From NCBI RefSeq assembly GCF_030362855.1, contig NZ_JAUCBP010000007.1, positions 434,675 through 498,674 on the forward strand: DNA of 64,000 nt. The letters are read 5' to 3'. Each line of letters starts with the position of its first letter. Positions within the stretch are counted from its first letter, which is position 1. The position numbers and the translations under genes are program-made. Positions 27,397 through 37,649 of the stretch are shown here, one piece after another. The stretch is from Neoalteromonas arenosi (GTDB lineage Bacteria > Pseudomonadota > Gammaproteobacteria > Enterobacterales > Alteromonadaceae). A model generated the notes under the pieces. It was not told the origin of the DNA. It did no database searches and saw nothing but the letters and a program-made list of their open reading frames with translations.

Positions 27397-27867
27397 CTAT
27401 TCCCGATGATAGGGATGGTTTTGGGTAACACTCCACGCGCGATACAAGCTTTCGGCTAAAATAACGCGAACCATGGGATGCGGTAAGGTGAGGGCTGACA
27501 GTGACCAATTCTGTTCAGATGCGGCAATGCATTCGGGCGCAAGGCCTTCAGGACCGCCGATGAGTAAACTCACATCACGTCCATCGAGCTGCCACTCAGT
27601 TAAACGCTGAGCCAGTTGCGGTGTTGTCCATGGTTTACCGGTTACTTCGAGGGTAACTATGCGGTGGCCTTTACCCACAGCTTTTAGCATTAACTCACCT
27701 TCTTTTTGTAAAATGCGCGGAATGTCGGCATTTTTACCGCGCTTGCCCGGTGGGATCTCGACAATGCTTACTGTTAGGTCAGACGGAAAGCGGCGTAAAT
27801 ACTCTTTACAGCCTTCTGACACCCAAGATGGCATCTTGTTCCCGACGGCAACGATTTGGATCCGCAT
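27397..27867 (-). CDS. rlmH: 23S rRNA (pseudouridine-1915-N3)-methyltransferase
   Basis: A SPOUT-family methyltransferase that methylates pseudouridine 1915 in helix 69 of 23S rRNA on assembled ribosomes. The protein is 156 residues, the usual length. Clear motifs are LLIGGPEGL (SAM knot), the [12 protein letters not shown] stretch and the C-terminal [15 protein letters not shown]. It overlaps rsfS by one base and is followed 2 bases later by mrdA. Confidence 0.97.
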   Translation of the reverse strand: MRIQIVAVGNKMPSWVSEGCKEYLRRFPSDLTVSIVEIPPGKRGKNADIPRILQKEGELMLKAVGKGHRIVTLEVTGKPWTTPQLAQRLTEWQLDGRDVSLLIGGPEGLAPECIAASEQNWSLSALTLPHPMVRVILAESLYRAWSVTQNHPYHRE

Positions 27868-28184
27868 CAGCTCCAGAGCTTCTCCAATTGATAGAAATCT
27901 CGGGTCTCATCTTGCATGACATGGACAACAATATTACCCAAATCGACAAGTACCCACTCGCCAGAATCCTTGCCCTCAATACTCAGTGGTGGATTGCCAG
28001 CTGCTTTGCACGATAAACTGACATTCTCAGCGATTGAAATTACGTGGCGCTTTGAATTACCTGAGCAAATCAGTAATGTATCGGTGATCGATGATTTGCC
28101 GGCAACATCTAAGTCGATGAGATCACGGCCTTTCATATCGTCAATTTTTTCAATAACGAATTGTTTTAATTCTTCGTGGTTCAA
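27867..28184 (-). CDS. rsfS: Ribosomal silencing factor RsfS
   Basis: Binds uL14 of the large ribosomal subunit and blocks subunit joining during slow growth. The protein is 105 residues. The conserved segments [17 protein letters not shown] and [16 protein letters not shown] are present. It follows nadD by 21 bases and touches rlmH. The older name is ybeB. Confidence 0.96.
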   Translation of the reverse strand: MNHEELKQFVIEKIDDMKGRDLIDLDVAGKSSITDTLLICSGNSKRHVISIAENVSLSCKAAGNPPLSIEGKDSGEWVLVDLGNIVVHVMQDETRDFYQLEKLWS

Positions 28185-28205
28185 ACTGTCTCCTAAGCTA
28201 ATGGC

Positions 28206-28862
28206 TTAATTAATATATAACTGCTGTTGTTGAATGTAGGTGAATACCTCAGGTGCTAGCCATTGCTTTGCTTGCGAGACTAAGTCTGGGTTGGCTAGCC
28301 ATTCACGTAGTTGGGTAGATGATACATCCCGAAGAGGGGTTTCTGCAAAAAACACTGCACCATTGGTCATTTGATTTACAACACTTTTATCACTTTTATG
28401 ATGTTTAGCTAGCCAGTCTGACAATGGTGCTGATGCTGTAGCCTGGCAATTAGGGCGCGGCAGGACAGCTATATGACAATAATCCAGCAGTCGCTGCCAT
28501 TGAAACCAAGTGTCGAGTGCGAGCAAAGAATCTTCACCAATGACAAAAACAATACTGGCCGTAGGGTTGTGTTTGCGCAAATGGGCAAGGGTGTTTACGG
28601 TATAACTGGGAGTTGGTAAATCCTGCTCACATAACTCCGGTTGTAAAATTGGGTATGCCTTACAGACCAACTCAACCATTCTGATACGTTGCTCAAAAGT
28701 CGCTCCAACCACTGTTTTGTGCGGTGGTATAGGTGCAGGTAACAGGCGCACTTCGGTAAAGGCAAAGTCCTTTGCGGCTTGCAGCAGAGGTTCAATGTGG
28801 CCAATGTGCGGAGGATTGAAGGTACCACCAAATAAACCAATCACCGACGTGACTGAACTCAT
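28206..28862 (-). CDS. nadD: Nicotinate-nucleotide adenylyltransferase
   Basis: Adenylates nicotinate mononucleotide in NAD synthesis. The start at 28862 gives 218 residues. The nucleotidyltransferase motif GGTFNPPHIGH is at about residues 11-21, and the second motif appears as VSSTQLREWL near the C-terminus. The ATG overlaps the holA stop by 4 bases (ATGA); a longer open frame into holA is not used. Confidence 0.95.
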   Translation of the reverse strand: MSSVTSVIGLFGGTFNPPHIGHIEPLLQAAKDFAFTEVRLLPAPIPPHKTVVGATFEQRIRMVELVCKAYPILQPELCEQDLPTPSYTVNTLAHLRKHNPTASIVFVIGEDSLLALDTWFQWQRLLDYCHIAVLPRPNCQATASAPLSDWLAKHHKSDKSVVNQMTNGAVFFAETPLRDVSSTQLREWLANPDLVSQAKQWLAPEVFTYIQQQQLYIN

Positions 28863-29878
28863 AAGGCAAACTGTTCTAATGGCGCAGGCAAAAACAACAA
28901 GCAAAGATGACACAGAGTGACAAAAGGCTTACTCACAAAACTTTGTTTAAATTGTAAGTCAGCGCGACTTAACTTTTGCTGGATATGGCGCAAATCATTC
29001 AGTGTGAGCCTAGACAATGCGGATTGATACAGCATTTGCTTGGATTGCCAAATACGCAGTCGTTGCCAATTGATCGACTCCCCCTTTTGCTGCAGCGTGG
29101 CCAGCTGGGTTAATAATTGCCACTCGCGTATCAGCGCCCAAATAACAATGTTTGGCTCTACACCTTCACTTTCGAGCCGATAGAGAATTTTAATTGCTCG
29201 TTGTGCATCACCACCTAATAACGCATCGACTAATTGGAAGACTGTAAACCGCGACTGATCGACCGTTGCCTTATTCACATCTTCTTTGGTCAGCGAGCGT
29301 GCGCCGTAAATCAATGCTAACTTTTCGATTTCTTGCCGAGCAGCCAATAGATTGCCTTCACATTGCTCTGCTAACAGACTGATAGCGTCAGGATCCGCAC
29401 TGAGCTGATTGCGCTGCAGACACTGACTGATCCATTGTTGTAACTTGCGACCTTCTTGCGGGTAACACAAAGTGAAAAAGCCATGCGCCACGAGGTTTTT
29501 AAACCATTTTGCTGATTGCACATCTTTGCCGATTTTGGGGCCGTGAATCAAAAGCAGTAGGTCAGTGAGATCCCCAGCAGCTAATTCATTAAGAATCTTG
29601 GCACCTGCGGCACCAGGTTTACCGGTCGGAAGCTCTAACTCGATATACTGGCGGTCGGCAAAGAGCGACATCGATTGACTCGCTTCGAGCAGCTGTGACC
29701 ATTCAAACTCACTATCGGCAACTAAGGTCTGGCGCTCATTAAAACCTTGGGCTACGGCAACTTCTCTCAGTGCATCTATACATTCGAGCTTTTGCTGAGG
29801 CTCATCACCAAATACCAAGACAATACTTGGCATCGCTTTATTTAATTGAGCTTTAAATCGTTCTGGGTAGACTTGCAT
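28859..29878 (-). CDS. holA: DNA polymerase III delta subunit
   Basis: The delta subunit of the clamp loader, which opens the beta sliding clamp. The protein is 339 residues, with the family N-terminus (IVLVFGDEPQQKLECIDAL) followed by the degenerate AAA-like fold and a C-terminal helical collar. It sits between lptE (2 bases upstream) and nadD (4-base overlap), the normal gammaproteobacterial arrangement. Confidence 0.95.
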   Translation of the reverse strand: MQVYPERFKAQLNKAMPSIVLVFGDEPQQKLECIDALREVAVAQGFNERQTLVADSEFEWSQLLEASQSMSLFADRQYIELELPTGKPGAAGAKILNELAAGDLTDLLLLIHGPKIGKDVQSAKWFKNLVAHGFFTLCYPQEGRKLQQWISQCLQRNQLSADPDAISLLAEQCEGNLLAARQEIEKLALIYGARSLTKEDVNKATVDQSRFTVFQLVDALLGGDAQRAIKILYRLESEGVEPNIVIWALIREWQLLTQLATLQQKGESINWQRLRIWQSKQMLYQSALSRLTLNDLRHIQQKLSRADLQFKQSFVSKPFVTLCHLCLLFLPAPLEQFAL

Positions 29879-29880
29879 AG

Positions 29881-30423
29881 CTAGTTTACGGCAACCGCGG
29901 GTACAGAGGCTTGACTAGCCATCAATCGTATAATCCGATCAGCCGCCTCAGCGCGCATTTCGTCAAGGATTAAATCGAGTTCTCGAGACTTTGCTAATAC
30001 CTGATCGGGATCATCTTGATACTCACGTAAAACCTCAACGACTGCGTTTACCGGCTCTTGCCCCGGAAAAGTTAAGCGATAGTCAACGCGATAAATAAGC
30101 TCATATTCGGCGACCTGCCCCGTGCGAAAAACAGATAGCAATCGACGGTCGAGGTTTTCAGGACGCAATTCGATTATAACTGTATTGGCAATATCCGCGG
30201 GAGCGGCTGCTCGGGTATAACCAAGTTGATAGACCGGGAGTCGTTCGGCCAAAGCGCGAGCTTGTGGGTCATGCGCAGATAAACTGCGCACTTCGACAAG
30301 CTGAATATGCTCCGGAAATTGCTGTGAGCCACGTAATTGAAAGCCACAGCTGCTGATACTGAGCAGCACAACACTCAACACAAGCAACCGAGAAAACGAC
30401 AACAAAAGTCTATATTTCATCAT
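29881..30423 (-). CDS. lptE: LPS-assembly lipoprotein LptE
   Basis: The outer-membrane lipoprotein that plugs the LptD barrel and helps deliver lipopolysaccharide to the cell surface. The protein is 180 residues. The signal peptide ends at the lipobox SISSCGFQLRG, and the CGFQLRG start of the mature protein is typical. Its start codon shares one base with the leuS stop (TAATG), so translation is coupled. Confidence 0.95.
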   Translation of the reverse strand: MMKYRLLLSFSRLLVLSVVLLSISSCGFQLRGSQQFPEHIQLVEVRSLSAHDPQARALAERLPVYQLGYTRAAAPADIANTVIIELRPENLDRRLLSVFRTGQVAEYELIYRVDYRLTFPGQEPVNAVVEVLREYQDDPDQVLAKSRELDLILDEMRAEAADRIIRLMASQASVPAVAVN

Positions 30424-33032
30424 TAGTTAGCCACAATATTAACTAGCTTACCTGGCACAACAATCACTTTACGTACCGTTTTACCTGCGATGAAGTTCTG
30501 TACGTTTTCTTGTTCCATAGCCGCTTGCTTGACCGCATCTTGGTCTGCACTAGCCGCCACTGTGATCTTGGCGCGTACTTTGCCGTTAACTTGCACAATA
30601 ATGAGCTTCTCATCTTCCACTAATGCTGCTTTATCAGCTTCAGGCCAGCCACTTAATTCGATTGAGCCTGAATGCCCGAGTAAGGTCCACAAGTGCTGTG
30701 CAATATGTGGAGTCACTGGATTCAACATGCGAATGGTGGCAATAACGCCCTCGGCTAAAATACTGCAATCAACAGCATCATCCACCGGCGCTTTTTGCAA
30801 GTGATTCAAAAGCTCCATTATCGCCGCTATTGCTGTATTAAACGTTTGACGGCGACCTAAGTCATCAGTGACCTTTTCAATTGTACGGTGAACTTCACGG
30901 CGCAAGTCTTTTTGCGCTTTGCTAAGACCTTTCAGCTGCTCAGCTGATAAGGCTTCAGCATTACTTAATGAATCAAGATTATCAGTGACCAAACGGAACA
31001 GGCGTTTGAGGAAACGATGCGATCCTTCCACACCTGAATCAATCCACTCAAGCGTTTGTTCAGGTGGCGCGGCAAACATCGTAAACAAGCGCACAGTATC
31101 TGCACCATAAGTGTCGATAACGTGCTGGGGATCGATGCCGTTGTTTTTTGACTTAGACATTTTTGTCATGCCGCCTGGCACGACAGGTTGGCCATCTGCT
31201 TTCAGAGTAGCCGCGGTCACCCGGCCTTTGTCATCACGGGTCAGTTCGACGTCAGCTGGTGCATACCAAGTAATTTTACCTGAGCTGTCTTCACGGTAAA
31301 ATGATTCCGCTAAAACCATACCTTGGCACAGCAAGCGTTTAAATGGCTCGTCTGAATCAACCAGGCCTTCATCGCGCAACAATTTGTGGAAAAAGCGCGA
31401 GTAAAGTAAATGCAATATGGCGTGCTCGATGCCTCCAACGTATTGATCGACAGGTAACCAATAATTACTCTCACGCGGGTCTAGCATTGCATCTGACGGT
31501 GCAGAAGCGTACCGTGCATAGTACCAGCTAGATTCCATAAAAGTGTCAAACGTATCAGTCTCACGTTGAGCATTAACGCCATTGACTGTTGTTGCAGCCC
31601 AGTTTTTGTCTGCTTTAATCGGGCTGGTAACGCCGTCCATCACCACATCTTCTGGTAATTGCACGGGCAGATCGTCGGCAGCAACGGGCACTTCAGAACC
31701 ATCAGGTAGATTGATCATAGGAATTGGCGCGCCCCAATAGCGCTGACGAGATACACCCCAATCGCGCAAGCGGTAATTCGTCGTACGTTGGCCTTTTTCG
31801 GCAGATTCTAATGCCGAGCAAATCGCATCAAACGCGGCTGTGAAATCCATGCCACTGTATTGCTCTGAATTGATCAATTGACCTTTTTCGGTAATCGCGG
31901 CGGAGGAGACATCAGTGATATCTGCACCTTCATTAGCAGCCACCACTTGTTTAATCGGCAAGCCGTATTTGGTCGCAAATTCCCAGTCGCGTTGGTCATG
32001 CCCAGGCACTGACATAACTGCGCCAGATCCATACTCCATTAGAACAAAGTTAGCCACCCATACTGGAACGCGTTCACCTGTTAGCGGATGAATCACTTCC
32101 AAGCCTGTCGCACAGCCTCTTTTTTCCATCGTGGCAAGTTCAGCTTCTGCTACTTTGGTGTGTTTTGCATCTTCAACAAACGCCGCAACTTCGGCATTCT
32201 GTGCAGCGGCATACTGAGCTAATGGGTGTTGAGCTGCTACGGCAACATAGGTTACGCCAAAGAGTGTATCTGGACGTGTGGTATACACCTCAATGGCATC
32301 CAGACCCGCGATTGACTCAGGTAACGCAAAACGAATATCTGCACCAACTGATTTACCTATCCAGTTGCGCTGCATCGCGACCACTTGCTCTGGCCAATCC
32401 GTTAGGCCATCAAGATCATTCAATAGGGTCTCAGCGTAATCTGTGATTTTAATAAACCACTGCGGGATTTCTTTTTGTTCAACCGTTGCGCCGCTGCGCC
32501 AGCCTTTCCCATCGATAACTTGTTCGTTGGCAAGCACTGTTTGATCTACCGGATCCCAATTGACCGTCGCCAATTTTTTATACACTAAACCCTTTTCATA
32601 CAAACGGGTGAAGAACCATTGTTCCCAGCGATAGTAATCGGGCTTACAGGTGGTTACTTCACGTGACCAATCGTAACCAAAACCCAATGACCGCAGTTGC
32701 TGCTTCATGTAATCGATATTGGCGTAAGTCCATTTAGCGGGAGCCGTTTTATTATTGATTGCCGCGTTTTCAGCGGGCAGACCAAAGGCATCCCAACCCA
32801 TGGGTTGTAAGACATTTTTGCCCTGCATGCGTTGATAACGACTAATTACGTCACCGATCGTGTAATTGCGCACGTGGCCCATGTGTAATTTGCCACTTGG
32901 ATAGGGGAACATAGATAGGCAATAGAATTTCTCTTTGCTGTCATCGACGTCGACTTTGAAGACATCGCTTTCGTGCCATTGTTGCTGAATCTGTTGTTCT
33001 ATTTGTTGGTGGTCATATTGCTTATCTGACAT
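30423..33032 (-). CDS. leuS: Leucyl-tRNA synthetase
   Basis: A class I aminoacyl-tRNA synthetase charging tRNA-Leu. With the ATG at 33032 it is 869 residues. The HIGH-type motif is HMGH at 50-53, the editing domain lies at about 220-420, and KMSKS is at 624-628. A longer open frame to 33140 has no family sequence. It is the first gene of the minus-strand envelope cluster. The divergent spacer to the Lon-like gene (about 200 bases) should hold its promoter, although no convincing one was identified. Confidence 0.97.
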   Translation of the reverse strand: MSDKQYDHQQIEQQIQQQWHESDVFKVDVDDSKEKFYCLSMFPYPSGKLHMGHVRNYTIGDVISRYQRMQGKNVLQPMGWDAFGLPAENAAINNKTAPAKWTYANIDYMKQQLRSLGFGYDWSREVTTCKPDYYRWEQWFFTRLYEKGLVYKKLATVNWDPVDQTVLANEQVIDGKGWRSGATVEQKEIPQWFIKITDYAETLLNDLDGLTDWPEQVVAMQRNWIGKSVGADIRFALPESIAGLDAIEVYTTRPDTLFGVTYVAVAAQHPLAQYAAAQNAEVAAFVEDAKHTKVAEAELATMEKRGCATGLEVIHPLTGERVPVWVANFVLMEYGSGAVMSVPGHDQRDWEFATKYGLPIKQVVAANEGADITDVSSAAITEKGQLINSEQYSGMDFTAAFDAICSALESAEKGQRTTNYRLRDWGVSRQRYWGAPIPMINLPDGSEVPVAADDLPVQLPEDVVMDGVTSPIKADKNWAATTVNGVNAQRETDTFDTFMESSWYYARYASAPSDAMLDPRESNYWLPVDQYVGGIEHAILHLLYSRFFHKLLRDEGLVDSDEPFKRLLCQGMVLAESFYREDSSGKITWYAPADVELTRDDKGRVTAATLKADGQPVVPGGMTKMSKSKNNGIDPQHVIDTYGADTVRLFTMFAAPPEQTLEWIDSGVEGSHRFLKRLFRLVTDNLDSLSNAEALSAEQLKGLSKAQKDLRREVHRTIEKVTDDLGRRQTFNTAIAAIMELLNHLQKAPVDDAVDCSILAEGVIATIRMLNPVTPHIAQHLWTLLGHSGSIELSGWPEADKAALVEDEKLIIVQVNGKVRAKITVAASADQDAVKQAAMEQENVQNFIAGKTVRKVIVVPGKLVNIVAN

Positions 33033-33181
33033 GCAGCTTAGGATTCCATTTGGTTTTAAAACGGCGCTCAAACGCCAAACTTCTTCAAACCGTAAAGAAT
33101 ACCTCAGAGTGCGCGCCAACAACAGGGCTGAATAAGGCAATTAAGAAAAAAATTAGGACAATGCACACAAGCGATTTACAG

Positions 33182-33193
33182 CAGTGTACACTG
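33182..33193. promoter_or_regulatory. 12-bp palindrome upstream of the Lon-like protease gene
   Basis: CAGTGTACACTG is a perfect 12-bp palindrome 39 bases before the ATG at 33233, flanked by TACAG and CTGTA repeats (33177-33195). A TTTACA at 33175-33180 with TAAAAC at 33197-33202 (16-base spacer) could be a weak promoter that contains the palindrome, so repression is plausible. The regulator is unknown. Confidence 0.35.
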
Positions 33194-33232
33194 TATTAAA
33201 ACGCCAATAAAAAAACACAATAATAAACGCCA

Positions 33233-35626
33233 ATGAAAAAGACCCTAGTCCCAGACGCGATTCCCTACGAGCAACTTAAAGCACAGCCAAGCGAAGCGCT
33301 AATTCAACGCTTTATGGAAGATGAAAGTGCGCTACAAGCTACCTTTATTGGGCAAGCAAGGGCGCGTGAAGCCTTGCGCTTCGGGCTTGGCATTGAAGCC
33401 ACAGGATACAACTTGTATGTCATGGGCGAGCAAGCGACGGGGCGTTATACCTTGGTGCACGATTACGTTGAAAAAGCGGTTAAGCATAAGATCACACCGG
33501 ACGACTGGGTTTACATTAATAATTTTGATGAAGAGCGCCAGCCGTTAGCACTGCGATTGTCCGCCGGTGACAGCAAACGCTTACTAGACGATTTAGTCGC
33601 GTTAATCGACGATGTATTAGACACCTTTCCCGCAGCATTTGAAAACCCGGGTTATCAGCGCAGGAAAGCTGCAATAGCGCGTAATTTTGAGCTTAAGTAC
33701 GATCACGCAATCGATGCAGTAGAGCAAATTGCCCAGTCACAAAACATTGCCTTATACGAAGATGGCGGCACTATCACTTTTTCTCCAATCGTTAATGGCA
33801 AGCCAATCAATGATGCCGAATTCAGTCAATTAGACGATGCAACGCGTGCAGGGTTTTATCAGCTGATTGATACATTGGAAGATAAATTGAGTGAGGCTCT
33901 TATTGAGCTGCCATTGTGGAAGCGCGAGCACTCAGAGCAACTGCGCGAACTCAAGCGCGCAACGGCAGAGCAGGGTATACGCCCTTTGTTGAAGAACCTT
34001 GAGCACAAATACGCGTCGCAGTTAGGTATTCTGAAACACTTACGGCAAATCAAAGCACCACTGATTGATACTGTACTTGAACTTCTCGCGATGGAAGGTA
34101 AAGACGAAAAGCCTGATGAACTGGATCGCAAATCATTTCTTGAAGAGCAGTTCTTACCCAACATTATTGTCTCCCACGATATTACTGCCGGAGCGCCAGT
34201 AATCTACGAACCGAATCCAACCCATCAGAATCTATTTGGAAAAATTGAATACAACTCGTCACAAGGCGTTGCGTATACCAATTACTCGATGATCAGACCG
34301 GGTGCGTTACACCGCGCGAATGGTGGATATTTATTGCTGGATGCAGATAAGTTGGTGCAGCAGCCTTATGTATGGGAGTCACTCAAACTGGCATTGAAGT
34401 TCTCGACATTAAAGATGGACTCGCCTCAACAAGATGTGGGAATGGTGAACTCAATTACCTTGTCGCCACAACCGATAGATCTCAATGTGAAAGTCATACT
34501 GATGGGGTCTCGCGATCTGTATTACACGTTGCAAGATTACGATGATGAGTTTGACGAGTTGTTTCGAGTATTGGTTGATTTCGACCATGAAATCAATCTG
34601 GATGAAAACAATTTGCGTGATTTTGTCGGTCGCGTACGCCATCAAGTTTTATTACTAGGTCTTGAAGGTATCAGTAGCGCTGCGATGAGTCGTTTGGTGA
34701 CGTATTCAATGCGCATGGCTGAGCACCAACAAAAGCTATCCGCACGCTTTGCTGACGTAATAGAATTGCTAAAGGAAGCCAACTTTTTCGTTCAGGATAA
34801 CGAAGGCTCGGTGCTTGATATCAATCATATTGAAGACGCGTTAGCAGCTAAACGGCGCAGAACTGGTCGAGTGCGTGGCGCGTTACTCGATGATATCAAA
34901 GAGGGCCATGTACTCATCGCTACGGAGGGTAAGGCAGTAGGTAAGGTCAATGGTCTAACGGTGTTGGAAATAGGCGATACCACCTTTGGCACACCGGCTA
35001 GGATCACTTCCACGGTTTATGCCGGCGCTTCCGGCGTGGTTGATATCGAGCGCGAGGTCGAACTAGGACAACCCATTCACAGTAAAGGGGTTATGCTGTT
35101 AACGGGATATTTGGGGAATAAATACGCACAGTATTTTCCATTAACACTATCGGCAAATATTGCGCTCGAACAGTCTTACGGTCACATTGACGGTGACAGT
35201 GCCTCATTGGGTGAGCTAATTGCCTTGGTTTCGGCGTTAACTGAAATTCCGGCAACACAAGAGTTGGCCATTACTGGTTCGATTAATCAATACGGTGAGG
35301 TTCAGGCGGTTGGTGGTGTAAACGAAAAAATTGAAGGGTTCTTCGACTTGTGTATGCACCGTGGTTTAACCGGTAATCAGGGGGTTATCATCCCGGCATC
35401 TAACCAAATCAACTTAATGTTAAACGACATTGTTGTGGATGCGATTAAAGCCGGGCAGTTTCATATTTATGCCGTTGAAACTGTTGACCAAGCTGTATGC
35501 TTGTTAACGGGCCGTGATGCTGGTGAGCTCAATTCTAAAGACCGTTATCCCAAAGGCAGTGTGAACTACGAAGCGGTCAATCGGCTGTACAATATTGCCA
35601 ACATCGTCAATGGTGCGCCTGATTAG
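33233..35626 (+). CDS. AAA+ Lon-type ATP-dependent protease (YcbZ/LonH-like)
   Basis: A 797-residue protease-like protein of the LonB/YcbZ type. It has an N-terminal AAA-related region, an inserted helical domain (about 100-290), the AAA core, and a C-terminal Lon protease domain (about 560-775). The catalytic dyad is Ser656 (DGDSASLGEL) and Lys699 (GGVNEKIEGF), 43 residues apart as in Lon. The first P-loop-like motif reads GEQATGRYT, with Arg in place of the Walker A Lys. There is no signal peptide. Its role is probably protein quality control or stress-related turnover. Confidence 0.92.
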   Translation: MKKTLVPDAIPYEQLKAQPSEALIQRFMEDESALQATFIGQARAREALRFGLGIEATGYNLYVMGEQATGRYTLVHDYVEKAVKHKITPDDWVYINNFDEERQPLALRLSAGDSKRLLDDLVALIDDVLDTFPAAFENPGYQRRKAAIARNFELKYDHAIDAVEQIAQSQNIALYEDGGTITFSPIVNGKPINDAEFSQLDDATRAGFYQLIDTLEDKLSEALIELPLWKREHSEQLRELKRATAEQGIRPLLKNLEHKYASQLGILKHLRQIKAPLIDTVLELLAMEGKDEKPDELDRKSFLEEQFLPNIIVSHDITAGAPVIYEPNPTHQNLFGKIEYNSSQGVAYTNYSMIRPGALHRANGGYLLLDADKLVQQPYVWESLKLALKFSTLKMDSPQQDVGMVNSITLSPQPIDLNVKVILMGSRDLYYTLQDYDDEFDELFRVLVDFDHEINLDENNLRDFVGRVRHQVLLLGLEGISSAAMSRLVTYSMRMAEHQQKLSARFADVIELLKEANFFVQDNEGSVLDINHIEDALAAKRRRTGRVRGALLDDIKEGHVLIATEGKAVGKVNGLTVLEIGDTTFGTPARITSTVYAGASGVVDIEREVELGQPIHSKGVMLLTGYLGNKYAQYFPLTLSANIALEQSYGHIDGDSASLGELIALVSALTEIPATQELAITGSINQYGEVQAVGGVNEKIEGFFDLCMHRGLTGNQGVIIPASNQINLMLNDIVVDAIKAGQFHIYAVETVDQAVCLLTGRDAGELNSKDRYPKGSVNYEAVNRLYNIANIVNGAPD

Positions 35627-35765
35627 CCGACAAAGTGTGTTGTTTAAGTTAATAACTTCAATGACGCACTTACCCTTTAACAAGTCCGCTTGAGCGTTTC
35701 GCACTTGCATTGATATCTAACTGGGCTTCAATGTGGCAAGTTATTCATTAACTGCGGGCTATTTT

Positions 35766-37649
35766 ATGCGACTAACGAAATTTTTACAGGTCACAAGCCT
35801 ACGCAACCATTTCATTATCGGCCTTGCACTTATGTCTTTTTCGGCAAATGCAGGCTGGGAGCTCACTTGGGTTGATAGGTTCGACGGTACAGGCGTTAAT
35901 TGGGATAATTGGACAGCGCAAACTCAAGCCAATTACAACAACGAAGTACAGTGCTATACAGACGATGAGTCTTCGGCACAGCGCAACTACGAAGTATCAG
36001 ATGGTACGCTAAAAATCACTGCTCGACGTATGGATATTGCGTGTCCGGGGTTGGGCGGTGAACAACGCACTTGGACTTCTGGACGACTAAATAGCAAAGA
36101 CAAAGCAGAGTTTCTATATGGTCGGGTTGAGGCGAGGTTGCGCTTTCTCAACCTAGAGGGAGGCTCTTGGCCAGCCTTCTGGATGTTGGAAAATCGCATC
36201 GCAGAACAGCCCTATAAAGGGGATAATGATTTTGTGAATTGGCCAAACCCGGGGGCTGGGGAGATCGATGTTTGGGAGTGGTATGGCAACTCTGGCGCAA
36301 GTTACATCACCAACTTTTTTAACGTAGCTAGCTGCGGCGGGGAGTTTCGTCCGGACTATCCTGGTGGTGTAACCGACGTTACTGAGTTTAATACCTACGC
36401 GATGGAATGGACGCCTGACAGCGTTGCTTTTTATATGAATGATACGCTGGTGGTGCAGCACGATATGTCGAACTGTTCTCAGTACGAAGAACCCATGTTT
36501 GTGCTAATTAATGTCGCGATGGGCGGCAATCTAGGTGGAAACATTGACCCAGCCTTAAACCAAGCCACTATGGAAGTGGATTACGTTGCTCACTGCACGC
36601 GCTCAACGGCTAATAGCGAGACAGGCTGTAATGAAAGCTCACCAGTATTACAAGACGCCGATGGAGATGGTGTTAGTGACAGTGTTGACCAATGTCCAAA
36701 TACGCCAGCGGGGGCAACGGTTGACTTCAACGGCTGCCAGATCCAAACAGAGCCGCTTGCTGGTGCTAGTGCGCCGGTGGAGCCGGAGGAAAATGTCATT
36801 TCGCTGTACAGTGACAGTTACACCAACATCACAGGTATTGATTACAACCCCGATTGGGGGCAAGCAACCGCGGTAAGCGAAGTGGACCTCGCGGGTAACA
36901 GCGTTTTAAAGTACGAGGGCTTGAATTATCAGGGCACAGATTTTGACAGCAATCGCCAAGATGTTTCTGAATTAGATTTCTTTCATGTTGATTACTGGAC
37001 TTACAACGCCGATTCTTTGCGTATTTACTTGATAAGTCCTGGACCCGTTGAAACCCCATATGATTTCGCTGTTCAGAAACAGAGTTGGCAGCGTTATAAA
37101 ATACCCTTGTCACACTTCGTCAACGTTGATTTAACTAATACGTTTCAGTTGAAGGTAGAAGGCAATGGGGATGTATATCTCGACAATATATACTTTAGCG
37201 GTGAGTCGGAGAGCAATCTAGCTCCTGTGGCATCACTGAGCGCCACGCAAAACGGCAGTAGTATAAGTGAAATTGTCCCTGACAATGGCACGGTTAATGT
37301 TGCCGTATCAATTTCTGATCCTAATACGACGGATTCTCACACAGTCGCGTGGCAAGTCACAGGAGTATCAAGTTTTTCAGAGCAAGCGCTCAGCATTGCA
37401 ATCGAGCCTAGTGAAATTACCGGGAGTAACGTCACGGTTACGGTAAACGTAACCGATAATGGCTCGCCAACACTAACTGCTGAAAACAGCCTCAATCTAA
37501 CGGTACAGACTCAAACACCTACAACACCAGCTCCAACGACACCCGTGACACCTACACCTGATAATGACGCATCGGGTGGAAGCATAGGGGTGCTGCTGGG
37601 AGTGCTGCTGCTAGCTGTAAGTCGCAGACGCCTTTGTACTTTACGTTAA
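35766..37649 (+). CDS. Secreted GH16 beta-glucanase/laminarinase with GlyGly-CTERM tail
   Basis: A 627-residue secreted glycoside hydrolase, probably cutting beta-1,3(4)-glucans. After a signal peptide (ending near FSANA) comes a GH16 domain (about 28-280) with the catalytic ExDxxE at Glu166, Asp168 and Glu171 (GEIDVWEW). A thrombospondin type 3-like calcium repeat (DADGDGVSDSVDQCP) follows. Next are a beta-sandwich, carbohydrate-binding-like domain (about 335-480), an Ig-like domain, a Thr/Pro linker, and a GG-hydrophobic-RRR tail typical of rhombosortase substrates. The ATG at 35766 is preferred over the GTG at 35733 because it gives the signal peptide directly. Confidence 0.9.
   Translation: MRLTKFLQVTSLRNHFIIGLALMSFSANAGWELTWVDRFDGTGVNWDNWTAQTQANYNNEVQCYTDDESSAQRNYEVSDGTLKITARRMDIACPGLGGEQRTWTSGRLNSKDKAEFLYGRVEARLRFLNLEGGSWPAFWMLENRIAEQPYKGDNDFVNWPNPGAGEIDVWEWYGNSGASYITNFFNVASCGGEFRPDYPGGVTDVTEFNTYAMEWTPDSVAFYMNDTLVVQHDMSNCSQYEEPMFVLINVAMGGNLGGNIDPALNQATMEVDYVAHCTRSTANSETGCNESSPVLQDADGDGVSDSVDQCPNTPAGATVDFNGCQIQTEPLAGASAPVEPEENVISLYSDSYTNITGIDYNPDWGQATAVSEVDLAGNSVLKYEGLNYQGTDFDSNRQDVSELDFFHVDYWTYNADSLRIYLISPGPVETPYDFAVQKQSWQRYKIPLSHFVNVDLTNTFQLKVEGNGDVYLDNIYFSGESESNLAPVASLSATQNGSSISEIVPDNGTVNVAVSISDPNTTDSHTVAWQVTGVSSFSEQALSIAIEPSEITGSNVTVTVNVTDNGSPTLTAENSLNLTVQTQTPTTPAPTTPVTPTPDNDASGGSIGVLLGVLLLAVSRRRLCTLR

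Noticed and set aside
33177-33195. LexA box upstream of the Lon-like gene.
   Set aside because: The repeat has the ACAG...CTGT orientation, opposite to the CTGT-N8-ACAG form of the LexA consensus.
35733-35765. Upstream GTG start for the GH16 gene.
   Set aside because: It would add 11 residues before the signal peptide; the ATG at 35766 gives a standard signal peptide.
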